A DNA stretch of 64,000 bases from Longispora albida DSM 44784. Its GTDB lineage: Bacteria; Actinomycetota; Actinomycetes; Mycobacteriales; Micromonosporaceae. A program made the translations under genes and the position numbers. Where the stretch lies: NCBI RefSeq assembly GCF_000379825.1, contig NZ_KB903813.1, positions 262,292 to 326,291 of the forward strand. The letters are read 5' to 3'. The notes under the pieces were generated by a model. That model was not told the DNA's origin. It did no database searches and worked only from the letters and a program-made list of their open reading frames with translations. Numbering within the stretch: position 1 is the stretch's first letter; each line of letters opens with the position of its first letter. Of the stretch, positions 44,911-56,334 are shown in pieces.

Positions 44911-45291
44911 CTAGAGCAACGCTGCTGCGACGAGTGCGAGCAGCGGAGGGACCGCCTGGATCAGCCCGGCGCGGACCAGCCGCTGCTCGCTCGCGATCAG
45001 CACGGTTCCGGCGCCGACCATGCACACGCAGGTGAAGATCACGAGTGCCTGGCCTGCCTGCTGGAGGCCGGTCTGGAGCAGCCCGACGCCGGTCAGGCAG
45101 CCGCCGGCGAACATCAGGTGGTAGAAGCCCTGGTTGAAGGCGAAGGGCCTGGCCACGTCGACCTCGCGGCTGGAGTAGAGCACCCATTCGTGGTAGACGC
45201 GCGGCCGGTCGAACCACAGGCTCTCGAACACGAAGAACGCCAGGTGGATCAGCGCGGCGATCACAGCAAGTGTCTGGCTGACTACTGACAT
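44911..45291 (-). CDS. DUF1304-family membrane protein
   Basis: A 126-residue protein with four membrane helices. The block HLAFFVFESLWFDRPRVYHEW and the later FNQGFYHLMFAGGCLTGV are characteristic of the DUF1304 family, whose function is unknown. The ATG at 45291 is chosen because upstream codons overlap the NAT gene. It follows the NAT stop by 7 bases and is probably co-transcribed with it. Confidence 0.88.
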   Translation of the reverse strand: MSVVSQTLAVIAALIHLAFFVFESLWFDRPRVYHEWVLYSSREVDVARPFAFNQGFYHLMFAGGCLTGVGLLQTGLQQAGQALVIFTCVCMVGAGTVLIASEQRLVRAGLIQAVPPLLALVAAALL

Positions 45292-45298
45292 TTCGTCA

Positions 45299-46135
45299 TT
45301 ATGCGCCGGTTTTCTGCCCCGCGTTCTGAGATGGGCACGCGGCCTGCGATGCCAGCCAGGCCTCGTGCTGCCCGGCGGCCTTGCCGTACAGCAGATCAAG
45401 ATCAAGATCTTCATCTGGTACCCCGAGCGTCGCCATCGCCGCGCGGAAGTCACCGGCGGACTCCAGGACGGAGGACCGCTCGCTCGACGCCTCCCGGGTC
45501 AGCAGCGTGAGCCCGCGCAGGATGAGCGCCCGGTCGGCCAGCCGCCGCTGCACGATCAGGGTCTGCGCGAAGCCGGAGTCGCCCGTCCACTGGTGGACGT
45601 GGTGCGGGGCGAAGTCCGCCAGCCGCATCGGCGCCGGGTCGAGGTAGAAGCTGGGGACCGTGGCCGGGTTCAGCCCGACGGACCAGTACGGGCCGGACCG
45701 CTCCAGTGTGTACGTGAAGCCGTCCTGTTCGTAGCGGCCCTCACGGAACGGGACCGGCGAGAAGAAACCGTCGCCGTACCCGACGTCGGCCAGCCAGTCC
45801 TGCCCGTCCTCGCGGACGACGAGCGCGGCGTGCTGGCCCCAGAACCGGCGCGGGCCCTGTTCGAGGCTGAGCGTGGCCCGCAGGTACGTGACCTCGAAGC
45901 CCAGCGTTTCGAGGAGGGCGCCGAAGAGGCCGTTGAGCTCGTAGCAGTACCCGCCGCGCCCGCGCGTCACGATCTTGTCGAACAGTGCCGGGGCGGTCAG
46001 CGGGACGATCGGGCGGCCGAGCTGGATGTCGAGGTCCTCGTACGGGACGGCCGACAGGTGTGACCGGTGCAGGGCGGCCAGGGTCAGGGGTCCGCTGTGG
46101 CCGATCCGGCGCAGGTATGCGGCGACGTCGATCAT
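45299..46135 (-). CDS. Arylamine N-acetyltransferase
   Basis: A 278-residue enzyme transferring acetyl or related acyl groups from CoA to arylamines or hydrazines. The catalytic triad is visible: Cys64 (RGGYCYELN), His102 (WGQHAALVV) and Asp117 (LADVGYGD). In actinomycetes NATs can detoxify aromatics or take part in amide formation in natural products; no such cluster is near. A TAGCCT box lies 6 bases before the ATG. It is followed by the DUF1304 gene. Confidence 0.94.
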   Translation of the reverse strand: MIDVAAYLRRIGHSGPLTLAALHRSHLSAVPYEDLDIQLGRPIVPLTAPALFDKIVTRGRGGYCYELNGLFGALLETLGFEVTYLRATLSLEQGPRRFWGQHAALVVREDGQDWLADVGYGDGFFSPVPFREGRYEQDGFTYTLERSGPYWSVGLNPATVPSFYLDPAPMRLADFAPHHVHQWTGDSGFAQTLIVQRRLADRALILRGLTLLTREASSERSSVLESAGDFRAAMATLGVPDEDLDLDLLYGKAAGQHEAWLASQAACPSQNAGQKTGA

Positions 46136-46153
46136 CGGGCAAGGCTAACGGCT

Positions 46154-46256
46154 GGGCCGGGCTGCGGGGTGCCCTCGGACCTCCGGGGTGGGGGCGGGCG
46201 GGGCTGTACGGGTGCCGGGTGGGGCGGGTGCGGGTAACAGGGAATGATTTTGATCT
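46154..46256. repeat. Second (half) copy of the rex-upstream repeat element
   Basis: This 103-base segment matches 849-951 end to end with no net length change. The shared blocks are GGGCCGGGCT, CTCCGGGGTGGGG, CGGGTAAC and TTTTGATCT. The matching left half of the element is absent here. It fills the space between the divergent NAT gene and the gene at 46284. Confidence 0.6.
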
Positions 46257-46283
46257 TTGGTTGTGTGGGTTAGGTTGGCCACC

Positions 46284-47237
46284 GTGACTGTGCGGAAGGC
46301 GCTGGGGGCGCTGGCCTGGGCCGGTGTCGCGGTGATGGGCGCGTTCACGCTGGTCAGGCTGTTCGGCTGGGAGGCCGGCTGGCCGTTGCGGCCGCTGATG
46401 GCCTACACGCCGTACATCGCGCTGGGTGTGCTGGCGCCGCTGGCCCTCGCGCTCGCGCTGCGCAACTGGCGGGCGACGGCGGCGGCGCTGGTGGTGGCGG
46501 CGACCCTCGCCGTGCTGGTCGTGCCGCGCTGGCTGCCGGGCGGCGGCGGTGAGGCTGCCGGGCCGCGGCTCACCATCCTCAGCATGAACCTGCTCGCCGG
46601 GAGCGCCGACCTGGACACGGTCGCCGAGCTGGCGAAACGCGCCGACGTGCTGAGCGTGCAGGAACTCACCCCGCAGGCGGACGCCGTGATCGCCCCGCTC
46701 TTCCCCTACCGGGTCGCCCTGCCGGAGGAGCAGGTCAGCGGGACGGGCCTCTACGCCAAACACCCGCTGACCAGGCTGCCTGCCCTGGAACCGCCCGGTA
46801 CGAGCTTCCGGATGCCCGCCGCGCGGCTCGACGTGCCAGGCGCGCCGCCTGTCGAGCTGCTCGCCGTGCACCCGATCGCCCCGATGCCGGACTACTTCGC
46901 GACGTGGGTCGCCGAGCTGGAGAAGCTCCCGGCCGCGACGCCGGACGGTGGCATCAGGATCCTCGCTGGCGACTTCAACGCCACCCTCGACCACGCCCTG
47001 CTGCGGGACCTGCTCGGCACCGGCTACCGCGACGCGGCGGCGGCCATCGGCCGGGGCTACGCCTGGACCTGGCCGAACCAGCCGGAGAAGCGGGGCGGCG
47101 TGCCGCTGCCGCCCGTGACCATCGACCACGTGCTCATCGACGAGCGCGTGGCCGTCGAGGCCATCGACGTGCTGGAACTCCCGGGCAGTGATCACCGGCC
47201 GGTGCTGGCCGGCCTCCGGCTGCCCCGCCGGGCCTGA
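46284..47237 (+). CDS. Endonuclease/exonuclease/phosphatase family membrane protein
   Basis: A 317-residue protein with three N-terminal membrane helices (about 5-90) and a C-terminal EEP-fold domain outside the membrane. Metal and catalytic residues are visible in SMNLLAGSAD, LSVQELTP, ILAGDFNATLDH and IDHVLIDE ... GSDHRPV. It probably hydrolyses a phosphodiester (lipid, nucleic acid or sugar phosphate) on the cell surface; the substrate is unknown. The GTG at 46284 follows a TAGGTT box by 7 bases. The next two genes on this strand encode small membrane proteins. Confidence 0.9.
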   Translation: MTVRKALGALAWAGVAVMGAFTLVRLFGWEAGWPLRPLMAYTPYIALGVLAPLALALALRNWRATAAALVVAATLAVLVVPRWLPGGGGEAAGPRLTILSMNLLAGSADLDTVAELAKRADVLSVQELTPQADAVIAPLFPYRVALPEEQVSGTGLYAKHPLTRLPALEPPGTSFRMPAARLDVPGAPPVELLAVHPIAPMPDYFATWVAELEKLPAATPDGGIRILAGDFNATLDHALLRDLLGTGYRDAAAAIGRGYAWTWPNQPEKRGGVPLPPVTIDHVLIDERVAVEAIDVLELPGSDHRPVLAGLRLPRRA

Positions 47238-47251
47238 GTACCCTGTAGCTC

Positions 47252-47671
47252 GTGTCTGAGCGGCCGGCCTTCCCGAAGCGTGACGACCGTGGTCGGATCA
47301 CGGTCCTCACCGACATGCTCGCCGCCGTCACGGCCAGCCTGGTGCTCTCGCTCGCCGTCGTGCTGGTGATCGACCTGGTGGCCGTGGCCTTCGGGGCGGC
47401 GTTCGGGCAGTCCAGCGGCTGGCTGGGCGTCATCCTGCCTGCCTGGCTGTTCACCGAGGAGTTCCGGGCCTGGCGTGGTACGCCGGGCCGGGGAGCGCTC
47501 GCCGCCTTCGGGGTGGTGTTCTCGCTGGTCGCGGGGATGTCGGCCGGGTTCACCGCCGAATACCTGCCGGCCCTGGCCTCTGGTGCGATCGGCGCGGCGG
47601 TGTGCGTGCTGGCGTACCTGCTGATCTGGTTTTTCGGAATCCGGTGGCTGGCTCGCCGCGCCGGTGAATAG
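47252..47671 (+). CDS. Small membrane protein of unknown function
   Basis: A 139-residue protein with four predicted membrane helices after a short charged N-terminus (SERPAFPKRDDRGR). I do not recognise the family by sequence. It starts at a GTG 14 bases after the previous stop, with TACCCT 7 bases upstream, and sits 12 bases before the DUF4229 gene, suggesting a shared transcript. Confidence 0.75.
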   Translation: MSERPAFPKRDDRGRITVLTDMLAAVTASLVLSLAVVLVIDLVAVAFGAAFGQSSGWLGVILPAWLFTEEFRAWRGTPGRGALAAFGVVFSLVAGMSAGFTAEYLPALASGAIGAAVCVLAYLLIWFFGIRWLARRAGE

Positions 47672-47683
47672 GGGATAAAGCAC

Positions 47684-47968
47684 GTGAATCCGGTCGTCAA
47701 GTACACGCTCGCCCGGCTCGGGGTGTTCGCCGGCGCGTTCGCCGTCATGTTCGCCCTGCCGATCCCGGACAGCATCCTGCTCAAGGCGATGGTGGCCATC
47801 ATCGTCTCGGTGTTCCTGTCCTTCTGGCTGCTGCGCGGCATGCGCGACGAGATGACCGACTTCATCAACGCGCGGGTCAACGAGCGGGCGGCCCAGAAGG
47901 AGCAGCTCCGCCGGGACCTCGCCGGTGAGGACACCACCGAGACCCCGGAAGACCCGAAGAAGGACTAG
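47684..47968 (+). CDS. DUF4229-family membrane protein
   Basis: A 94-residue protein with two membrane helices and a charged C-terminal tail. The order KYTLARLGVF, a second helix ending FWLLRGMRDE and a Glu/Lys-rich end (QKEQLRRDLAG) fits the actinobacterial DUF4229 family, which often lies beside menaquinone genes. Function is unknown. The stop overlaps the convergent metallophosphoesterase gene by 4 bases (CTAG). Confidence 0.85.
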   Translation: MNPVVKYTLARLGVFAGAFAVMFALPIPDSILLKAMVAIIVSVFLSFWLLRGMRDEMTDFINARVNERAAQKEQLRRDLAGEDTTETPEDPKKD

Positions 47969-49179
47969 CAGCTCACCGAGCCCGTGCCGGGCGTCCCGTC
48001 CGGGTTGGTCACCACCTGGCCGGACGTGTCGCGGAACTCCCAGTGCAGCGCGCTGCCGGAGACCCGGACGTAGAGCGCGCCCGGTACTCCGCTCGCCTGC
48101 CACACGCCCGGCCACGGCATCGGGTCGTCGTGCGGGATGTGCCCGCCGCCGCCCGAGATGAGCTGGACCATGCCGTTGACCGGCTGGTACTCCTGCATGT
48201 CGTGCTGGTGGCCGTTGAGCACCAGGTCGCCACCGTTGTGGGCGAGCAGCTTCCACAGGTCGGTCATCGTCTCGTAGGCGATCGGCCCCATCAGTGGCCG
48301 GTGCCACGTGGCGACGACGCACTCCTCGGGGCTGGTCTCCAGGATCTTCTTCGCCCAGCGGTACTGCTCGCTGTTCGGCCCGCAGCCGTGGGCGACCTTC
48401 GTGCACTCCGAGTTGAGGACCAGGAACCGGACGCCGCCCCAGGAGAACGTCTCCCAGTTGGGCCGCTGGTGCCAGTAGTCGCGCCAGGCGTCCATGTGGT
48501 GCGCCTCGTGGTTGCCGAGCGTCGGCTTGGTGTACCGGGCGAGCCTGCCCCAGTTCCGCCCGCCGGCCGGGTCGTCGAAGCTGGCCCGGCCGTAGTTGTA
48601 GTCCCACTCGGCCGGGGTACCGCGCTCGTAGATGTCGCCGAGGAAGAGCAGCAGCCCGGCGTTGGAGTCGTGGATCGACTGGGCGACCTCCGCGCTCTCC
48701 TTCGTGCCGTCGCCGCCGTCCCCGACCGCTGCGAACACCGGGTCGCCGGAGAACTGCCGGGGCTGGAAGACCGAACCCCAGTCGGCCGGGCTGGCCGCGC
48801 GCGCCGGATTGTCGAGGGTGAGCCGGAGCAGCACGGCCTCGCCGAGCTCGCCGCCGCTCGGCTTCACGGACACGCCGAGCCTGCCGCTGCCGTTCGGGTA
48901 CCGGCTCGTGGGCCACACGAACTCCCACGGCGGCTGGAAGTCGACGAGCAGGTCGTCGTCCTCCCAGGTGAACACCACGTCGAACGGCCGGGGCCCTTCG
49001 AGGCTCACCTTGACCGGCACGTCACCGGTCAGCGTGGTGCCCGGTACGGACACGCACACCCGGACGTCGGCGGACCAGCCGCACTTGGAGGTTTCGGGAC
49101 CTGCGGCCGCGGCGGTGGCCGTGCAGGCGATCAGGAGCACGCCGGCCAGGAGTGCCCGGCGGAGATTCGTTGCTACCAC
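47965..49179 (-). CDS. Secreted metallophosphoesterase (purple-acid-phosphatase-like)
   Basis: A 404-residue exported protein with a signal peptide (cleavage near ATAAAAGPE), an N-terminal beta-rich domain (about 30-150) and a calcineurin-like phosphoesterase domain. Metal ligands are visible in GDGGDG, FLGDIYERG, TLGNHEAH, ATWHRPL and NGHQHDMQ. It should remove phosphate from external substrates. The GTG at 49179 is the first in-frame start before the signal peptide. It is convergent with the DUF4229 gene. Confidence 0.9.
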   Translation of the reverse strand: MVATNLRRALLAGVLLIACTATAAAAGPETSKCGWSADVRVCVSVPGTTLTGDVPVKVSLEGPRPFDVVFTWEDDDLLVDFQPPWEFVWPTSRYPNGSGRLGVSVKPSGGELGEAVLLRLTLDNPARAASPADWGSVFQPRQFSGDPVFAAVGDGGDGTKESAEVAQSIHDSNAGLLLFLGDIYERGTPAEWDYNYGRASFDDPAGGRNWGRLARYTKPTLGNHEAHHMDAWRDYWHQRPNWETFSWGGVRFLVLNSECTKVAHGCGPNSEQYRWAKKILETSPEECVVATWHRPLMGPIAYETMTDLWKLLAHNGGDLVLNGHQHDMQEYQPVNGMVQLISGGGGHIPHDDPMPWPGVWQASGVPGALYVRVSGSALHWEFRDTSGQVVTNPDGTPGTGSVSC

Positions 49180-49208
49180 GCCTGCCTAACGCGAGGCGGA
49201 TCTTGCAG

Positions 49209-50065
49209 TTATGGCTTTTCTCCGGTTCTCGGCTGGTCTGTCCTGGCCGGACGCATCCGGTCGCCGAGTACCGCAGCGACCCAGCGCAGTGCGCCCGTGC
49301 AGGACCGCAGCGCGTGCAGCAGGGCCCGGACGAGCGCGACCGCAGCCCACACCACCCAGAAGATCGTGGCCCTGACCAGGCCGATCACCATCGACACCGT
49401 CGACTCGGTCGTCCGCCTGTTCTTCCCCGTGCTCGCCATGTGCTGCACGAACGACCACAGCCGGTCGGCACCACCCGTCAGCCCCGACAGCACCGCGTGC
49501 GCGATGAGTAAAGGAGCCGAGAGCCAGGTCAGGACGGCCAGCGGGCCAGCCGGCTCCGCGACCGGCGCCTCGTCGGCCGGGGTGGCCTTGCTGGGTGCCG
49601 CCTTGGCCAGGGCGCGCCGGGCGGCGGGGATCGCGAGGATCACCGCCGTCAGCGCCCAGCCTGCCCAGACAGTGAAGCCCGGCCACGTCGTGAACCGCCA
49701 CACCACCCACACGAGCGGCAGCAGGCACACGAACGCGACCGGCAGCAGCACGACGAACGCGCCGATCAGCGGCAGGACCGGGCTGCGCCCGGCTGCTTCC
49801 TGCTCAGGCTCCGGGGCTGCTTTCCGCTCAGGCTCAGGGACCTCTGGGGGTGGTGGCGGGGTGAGTGTCGCGATGGCGGGAGCCGGGGACACCGGTACCG
49901 GAAGGGCGTCGGCGTCACCGGCTGGGGCCGGGCCGGCGTCGAGGAAGTCCAGCGGCGGCAGATCCTCTGTGGAGATCGGCCGGCTCCGGTCCGTCCAGTC
50001 AGCCCCGTCCCAGTACCGCATGGCTGCGTCGCCCTCAGGGTCGAGGTACCAGCCGGGCGCCCTGC

Positions 50066-50069
<4 letters not shown>
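49209..50069 (-). CDS. DUF2510-domain membrane protein
   Basis: A 286-residue protein. Residues 6-31 form a DUF2510 motif (GWYLDPEGDAAMRYWDGADWT), a small WW-like unit common in actinobacterial membrane proteins. A Pro-rich linker (about 55-95) and four or five membrane helices follow, with a basic C-terminus. Function is unknown. The start overlaps the HelD-like stop by 4 bases (ATGA), so the two genes form an operon. Confidence 0.85.
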
Positions 50070-53035
<2,966 letters not shown>

Positions 53036-53064
53036 ATATTCATGACGATTGATATGCGCTCTGA

Positions 53065-53215
53065 TTACCGTTAAGTTACAGACAGTTTCCGGGACACTGC
53101 GGACGGCTCCGAATCCCTACTCTGCATCTCAACTCCTCAGTGCAGGGAAGGGTTTCCATGAGTACTCGAGTCGGTATTCGTCTGCGCCGCGCGGGGGCGG
53201 TCGCAGCCAGTGCCG
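53065..53215 (+). repeat. Promoter-leader-signal peptide repeat, copy 1
   Basis: This segment matches 54836-54985 across the upstream region, the ribosome site and the first 19 or so codons. It includes a 34-base identical run (53182-53215 and 54952-54985) and CAACTCCTCA at exactly the same offset. A TACTCT box (53118-53123) may be the shared -10. Confidence 0.85.
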
Positions 53216-54768
53216 TGGTCATCACCGGCGCGTTCGCGACGCCAGCGGTCGCGGCACCCGCCGGTTACCCCGTGCTGTCGCTCACCGGCGGCACGCAGTT
53301 CGTCGGGGTCACGGCAGGTTCGGCTGGGAAGGAAGTCAAGGTCCAGCTCTGGAACAAGGGCGGCGGTACCGCCACCGGGGTCAGGCTGGCCTTCGAGACC
53401 AAGGACCTGCGGTCAGAGACGGTCGAGTTCACCGCGCCGAAGGGCTGCACCCAGGCCGGGACGGTGTACACCTGCGACCGTAAGGACCTGCCGGCCGACG
53501 GCCACGACGCGGTGATCTACACGGTGAAGGCCAGGGACGGCGGGCAGGGCTCGTGGGGCGGGTTCATCCACTACACGCTCACCGCCGACAACCACGGCCA
53601 GGTGCCCAGCGGGGCCGGCGTCGCCGTCCAGCCGTCCGGTGTGGACCTCACGGTCGGCGGGGACCAGCGGTTCACCAAGGTCACGCCCGGTCGCGTGATC
53701 AAGCCGCTGATCTGGGTGAAGAACCAGGGCGACAGGGCCGCCCGCACCATCACGCTCGTGTTCAGCATGTACTCGCTGAACGCCGTCGAGAAGTACCAGA
53801 ACTGCTCGGTCCGCCAGGCCAGCGGCGCGCACCTGCTCGACCGGTGGCAGTGCTCCTTCGACATCGACCTGGCTCCGGGCGAGACGGCCGTGCTCGACGA
53901 GAAGACCCCGATGACCTTCAAGGCGCGTGCCGACATCCCCGGCCCGGCCGAGATGTTCGAGAACGTGTTCGCGGAGGTGCTCCAGGCCGTCGAGCCGGCC
54001 GAGGCGCGCAGGACGGTGGACGTGCCCGCCGGTCAGGCCAGGCTGGTGAAGACCACCGCGGCGGCGCCGAAGGCCGAGGCCGTGCCGGGCAACGACGACC
54101 AGGACCAGTCGGACAACTCCGGGACCTACCGCCTGGCCACGACCACCAACCCGCTCGACCTCCAGGTCGGCGGGGTCGAGTTCACCGGCGCGGTCGGGAG
54201 CACCCACAAGTTCGCCGTCGCGGCGAAGAACAACGGCCCGGCCCGCCTCTTCCACATCGGGGACTTCGTCGGCGGACCCAACTACCGCGTGGTCGTCACA
54301 GCCCCGGACGGCACCGAGCTGACGACGAACGACGGCAGCTGCCACCGGATCGTGGACGGCGTGGTCGAGCCCGGCTACCCGGGCGGCAAGCCGGGCAAGG
54401 CGTTCGAGTGCACCGACCAGTACGCCTTCGCCGAGGTCGGCGCCGAGATTGGCCGCAAGTACCCGTTCGAGCTGAAGATCCTCTCCGCCACGGCCGGGAA
54501 CCAGGGCCAGATCGTCGCGCACGTCGACGGCGGCACCGACCCGAAGCCGGAGAACAACACCGCAGCGATCAAGGTCTCGGTACCGGCTGCCCCGGCCCCG
54601 CAGCCCCCGGCCGCCGCGCAGCCGGGCGACAAGCAGCCGGACGGCACCCTGCCGGTCACCGGTTCGCCGGTCACGCTGGTCGCGGCCGGCGGGGCGCTGG
54701 CCGTCGCGGCCGGGACGGTGCTGTTCGTCCTGGCCCGCCGCCGTCGCCGGATGACGATCGTCGCCTGA
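53158..54768 (+). CDS. Secreted LPXTG-type surface protein
   Basis: A 536-residue exported protein. A Tat-like or strong Sec signal (RLRRAGAVAASAVVITGAFATPAVAA) is followed by several beta-sandwich repeats resembling CARDB/DUF11 domains (KVQLWNKGGGTATGVRLAF; later FAVAAKNNGPARLFHIGD). The C-terminus has a complete sortase signal: LPVTG, a hydrophobic stretch and RRRRR. It should be fixed covalently to peptidoglycan. GGGAAGGG lies 6 bases before the ATG. A paralogue starts at 63514. Confidence 0.9.
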   Translation: MSTRVGIRLRRAGAVAASAVVITGAFATPAVAAPAGYPVLSLTGGTQFVGVTAGSAGKEVKVQLWNKGGGTATGVRLAFETKDLRSETVEFTAPKGCTQAGTVYTCDRKDLPADGHDAVIYTVKARDGGQGSWGGFIHYTLTADNHGQVPSGAGVAVQPSGVDLTVGGDQRFTKVTPGRVIKPLIWVKNQGDRAARTITLVFSMYSLNAVEKYQNCSVRQASGAHLLDRWQCSFDIDLAPGETAVLDEKTPMTFKARADIPGPAEMFENVFAEVLQAVEPAEARRTVDVPAGQARLVKTTAAAPKAEAVPGNDDQDQSDNSGTYRLATTTNPLDLQVGGVEFTGAVGSTHKFAVAAKNNGPARLFHIGDFVGGPNYRVVVTAPDGTELTTNDGSCHRIVDGVVEPGYPGGKPGKAFECTDQYAFAEVGAEIGRKYPFELKILSATAGNQGQIVAHVDGGTDPKPENNTAAIKVSVPAAPAPQPPAAAQPGDKQPDGTLPVTGSPVTLVAAGGALAVAAGTVLFVLARRRRRMTIVA

Positions 54769-54781
54769 CCTGTTGCGCACC

Positions 54782-54817
54782 ACATCGGGGCCGGAGGTGA
54801 TCCTCCGGCCCCGATGT
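54782..54817. terminator. Terminator after the LPXTG protein gene
   Basis: A perfect 16-bp stem with TGAT loop (arms ACATCGGGGCCGGAGG and complement) followed by TGTT. Its core is nearly the same as the terminator at 56235-56264. Confidence 0.85.
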
Positions 54818-54835
54818 TGTTCGTCATGGCAAGGG

Positions 54836-54985
54836 TTACCGTCGGCTTACGGCTGCCTCGCAGGCTCACCATGGACGGTCCGGAGTTCCTACGCTGCGTT
54901 CAACTCCTCAACGTAGGGAAGATTCGCATGAGTAAACGAGCCGGTATCCGACTGCGCCGCGCGGGGGCGGTCGCAGCCAGTGCCG
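54836..54985 (+). repeat. Promoter-leader-signal peptide repeat, copy 2
   Basis: Second copy of the unit described at 53065-53215. The box TACGCT (54890-54895) replaces TACTCT. Similarity stops abruptly inside the signal-peptide region, after which the two genes are unrelated. Confidence 0.85.
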
Positions 54986-56220
54986 CAGTCAACGGCAGCG
55001 GGTTCGCGCCGTCACGTCACCTCGGGTTCGCAGGCGTGACGCTGGCGTTGCTGGCCGGGTTCACTGGCTGCACGTCGGCACCAGCGGCCTCGCCACACGC
55101 CGCGGCGGCGCAACCGTCACCAGCCGGCAGCGCGGGTGCCACCACCGGGGCGTTCTGCCGGACAGAGCTGCCGCAGTCCTGGAAAACCGTCATCGACGGG
55201 GCCGACGCCTCGGTGAAGAAGCTCGGCCAGCCGGGTGAGCAGCTGTCCATACAGACCGGCAGCGCTGATGGCTCGACACTCTTCGCGCAGGTCTCGGCGG
55301 GGAACGCCCGCAGTCTGGAGATGTTCCGCGACGGCAGGCGCACGCGTGTCACGGCGCTCGCCTCGTCTCCGGGCACTCAGGGCGCGGCCGACGAGGCCGT
55401 GCAGGAGGCGGCTTTCGACGGCCGCTGGCTGGCCTTCGCCGTGGCGCACAGCCCCAGCCGGGTCAACGACTGGACGCTGTACTTGTGGGACTCCCAGGGG
55501 CACGACGTGCCGAGCAAGATCGGCGACAGCGGCCCCGCCGGATCGTCGACATACTCTCCGTCGGTGTCGGTACGGGGCGGCAAGGTCGTGTGGCTCCAGA
55601 GCCGGCGGAACGGTGGCGCCGGGTCGGACCTGCACATCCATGACATCGCCGCTGGTATCGGCCGGGTCGCCTACAGCGGCGCCGCAGAGCACGCTGCCGT
55701 GATCGGCGACACGATCGTCCTCGATGGAGACTCCTCGGCCAGCGTTCCGCCAACCGGGCAGCCCGCCGACCCCGCCAAGCCCTTCCCGGTCACGACCCGG
55801 CTCGTCGCGCTGTCGCTGGCGACCGGGGCACCGGCTCCCCTGCCGCAGGGGCTCGTCGCGGACCGGCCGGTCTACTTCTCGGCTGGGGACTCGCTCGCGG
55901 CGTGGATGACCGGTGCCGACCGGGGCAACCTGATGGCCTGGTCCCGTGACAGCGGGGCGGTGGCACACGTGTACTCCGCTCCCGCTCGCAAGGCCCTCAA
56001 CGCGTTCGACTGGCCGCGTGTCGCTGGCAAGTACCACGTCGCCTGGGAGGCTGCTGAGGGCGTGCACATCGCTGACCTGCGGTCCGGCAGTTACGTGGTC
56101 CTGGCCGACCGGGTCACCGCACGGACCTGGGGCCAGGTGATGGTCGTGGGCGACAAGGCCAGCCAGGCGGCGCTGAACACGAGCACGCTGCCAGCCCTGC
56201 CTGCGTGCACGCGCAAGTGA
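54928..56220 (+). CDS. Secreted or lipid-anchored protein with a chimeric N-terminus
   Basis: A 430-residue protein of unknown function. The first 19 residues repeat the signal start of the gene at 53158 (SKRAGIRLRRAGAVAASAA). A second hydrophobic segment ending LLAGFTGC then gives a plausible lipobox, so an older lipoprotein signal seems to lie behind the acquired one. The body contains beta-strand-rich repeats reminiscent of a propeller (LYLWDSQGHDV, SYVVLADRVTAR). No catalytic motif is visible. Its own terminator follows. Confidence 0.8.
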   Translation: MSKRAGIRLRRAGAVAASAAVNGSGFAPSRHLGFAGVTLALLAGFTGCTSAPAASPHAAAAQPSPAGSAGATTGAFCRTELPQSWKTVIDGADASVKKLGQPGEQLSIQTGSADGSTLFAQVSAGNARSLEMFRDGRRTRVTALASSPGTQGAADEAVQEAAFDGRWLAFAVAHSPSRVNDWTLYLWDSQGHDVPSKIGDSGPAGSSTYSPSVSVRGGKVVWLQSRRNGGAGSDLHIHDIAAGIGRVAYSGAAEHAAVIGDTIVLDGDSSASVPPTGQPADPAKPFPVTTRLVALSLATGAPAPLPQGLVADRPVYFSAGDSLAAWMTGADRGNLMAWSRDSGAVAHVYSAPARKALNAFDWPRVAGKYHVAWEAAEGVHIADLRSGSYVVLADRVTARTWGQVMVVGDKASQAALNTSTLPALPACTRK

Positions 56221-56234
56221 GCTGCCCGTAGTAG

Positions 56235-56264
56235 ACGGGGCCGGAGTGATCGCTCCGGCCCCGT
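56235..56264. terminator. Terminator before the paa operon
   Basis: A 12-bp perfect stem (ACGGGGCCGGAG / complement) with loop TGATCG, followed by TGT. It resembles the terminator at 54782-54817 and isolates the paa promoter. Confidence 0.8.
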
Positions 56265-56286
56265 TGTCCGTTTCCACCCAGCCGGT

Positions 56287-56326
56287 TGTTACACCTGACT
56301 GGTGTTCTTGGTGGATGGGTGTAACA
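56287..56326 (+). promoter_or_regulatory. Candidate operator of the paa operon
   Basis: TGTTACACC (56287-56295) faces GGTGTAACA (56318-56326), and inside lies a tighter inverted repeat ACACC-TGACT-GGTGT (56291-56305). The block sits 8-48 bases upstream of the paaA GTG. Phenylacetate operons are usually controlled by a TetR- or GntR-type repressor released by phenylacetyl-CoA; its gene is not visible in this window. Confidence 0.55.
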
Positions 56327-56334
56327 CTGGGCTC

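Noticed and set aside
45391-45425. A near match to the left arm of the rex-upstream inverted repeat
   Set aside because: It is coding sequence inside the N-acetyltransferase gene (Asp-Leu repeats), so the likeness is probably due to codon use.
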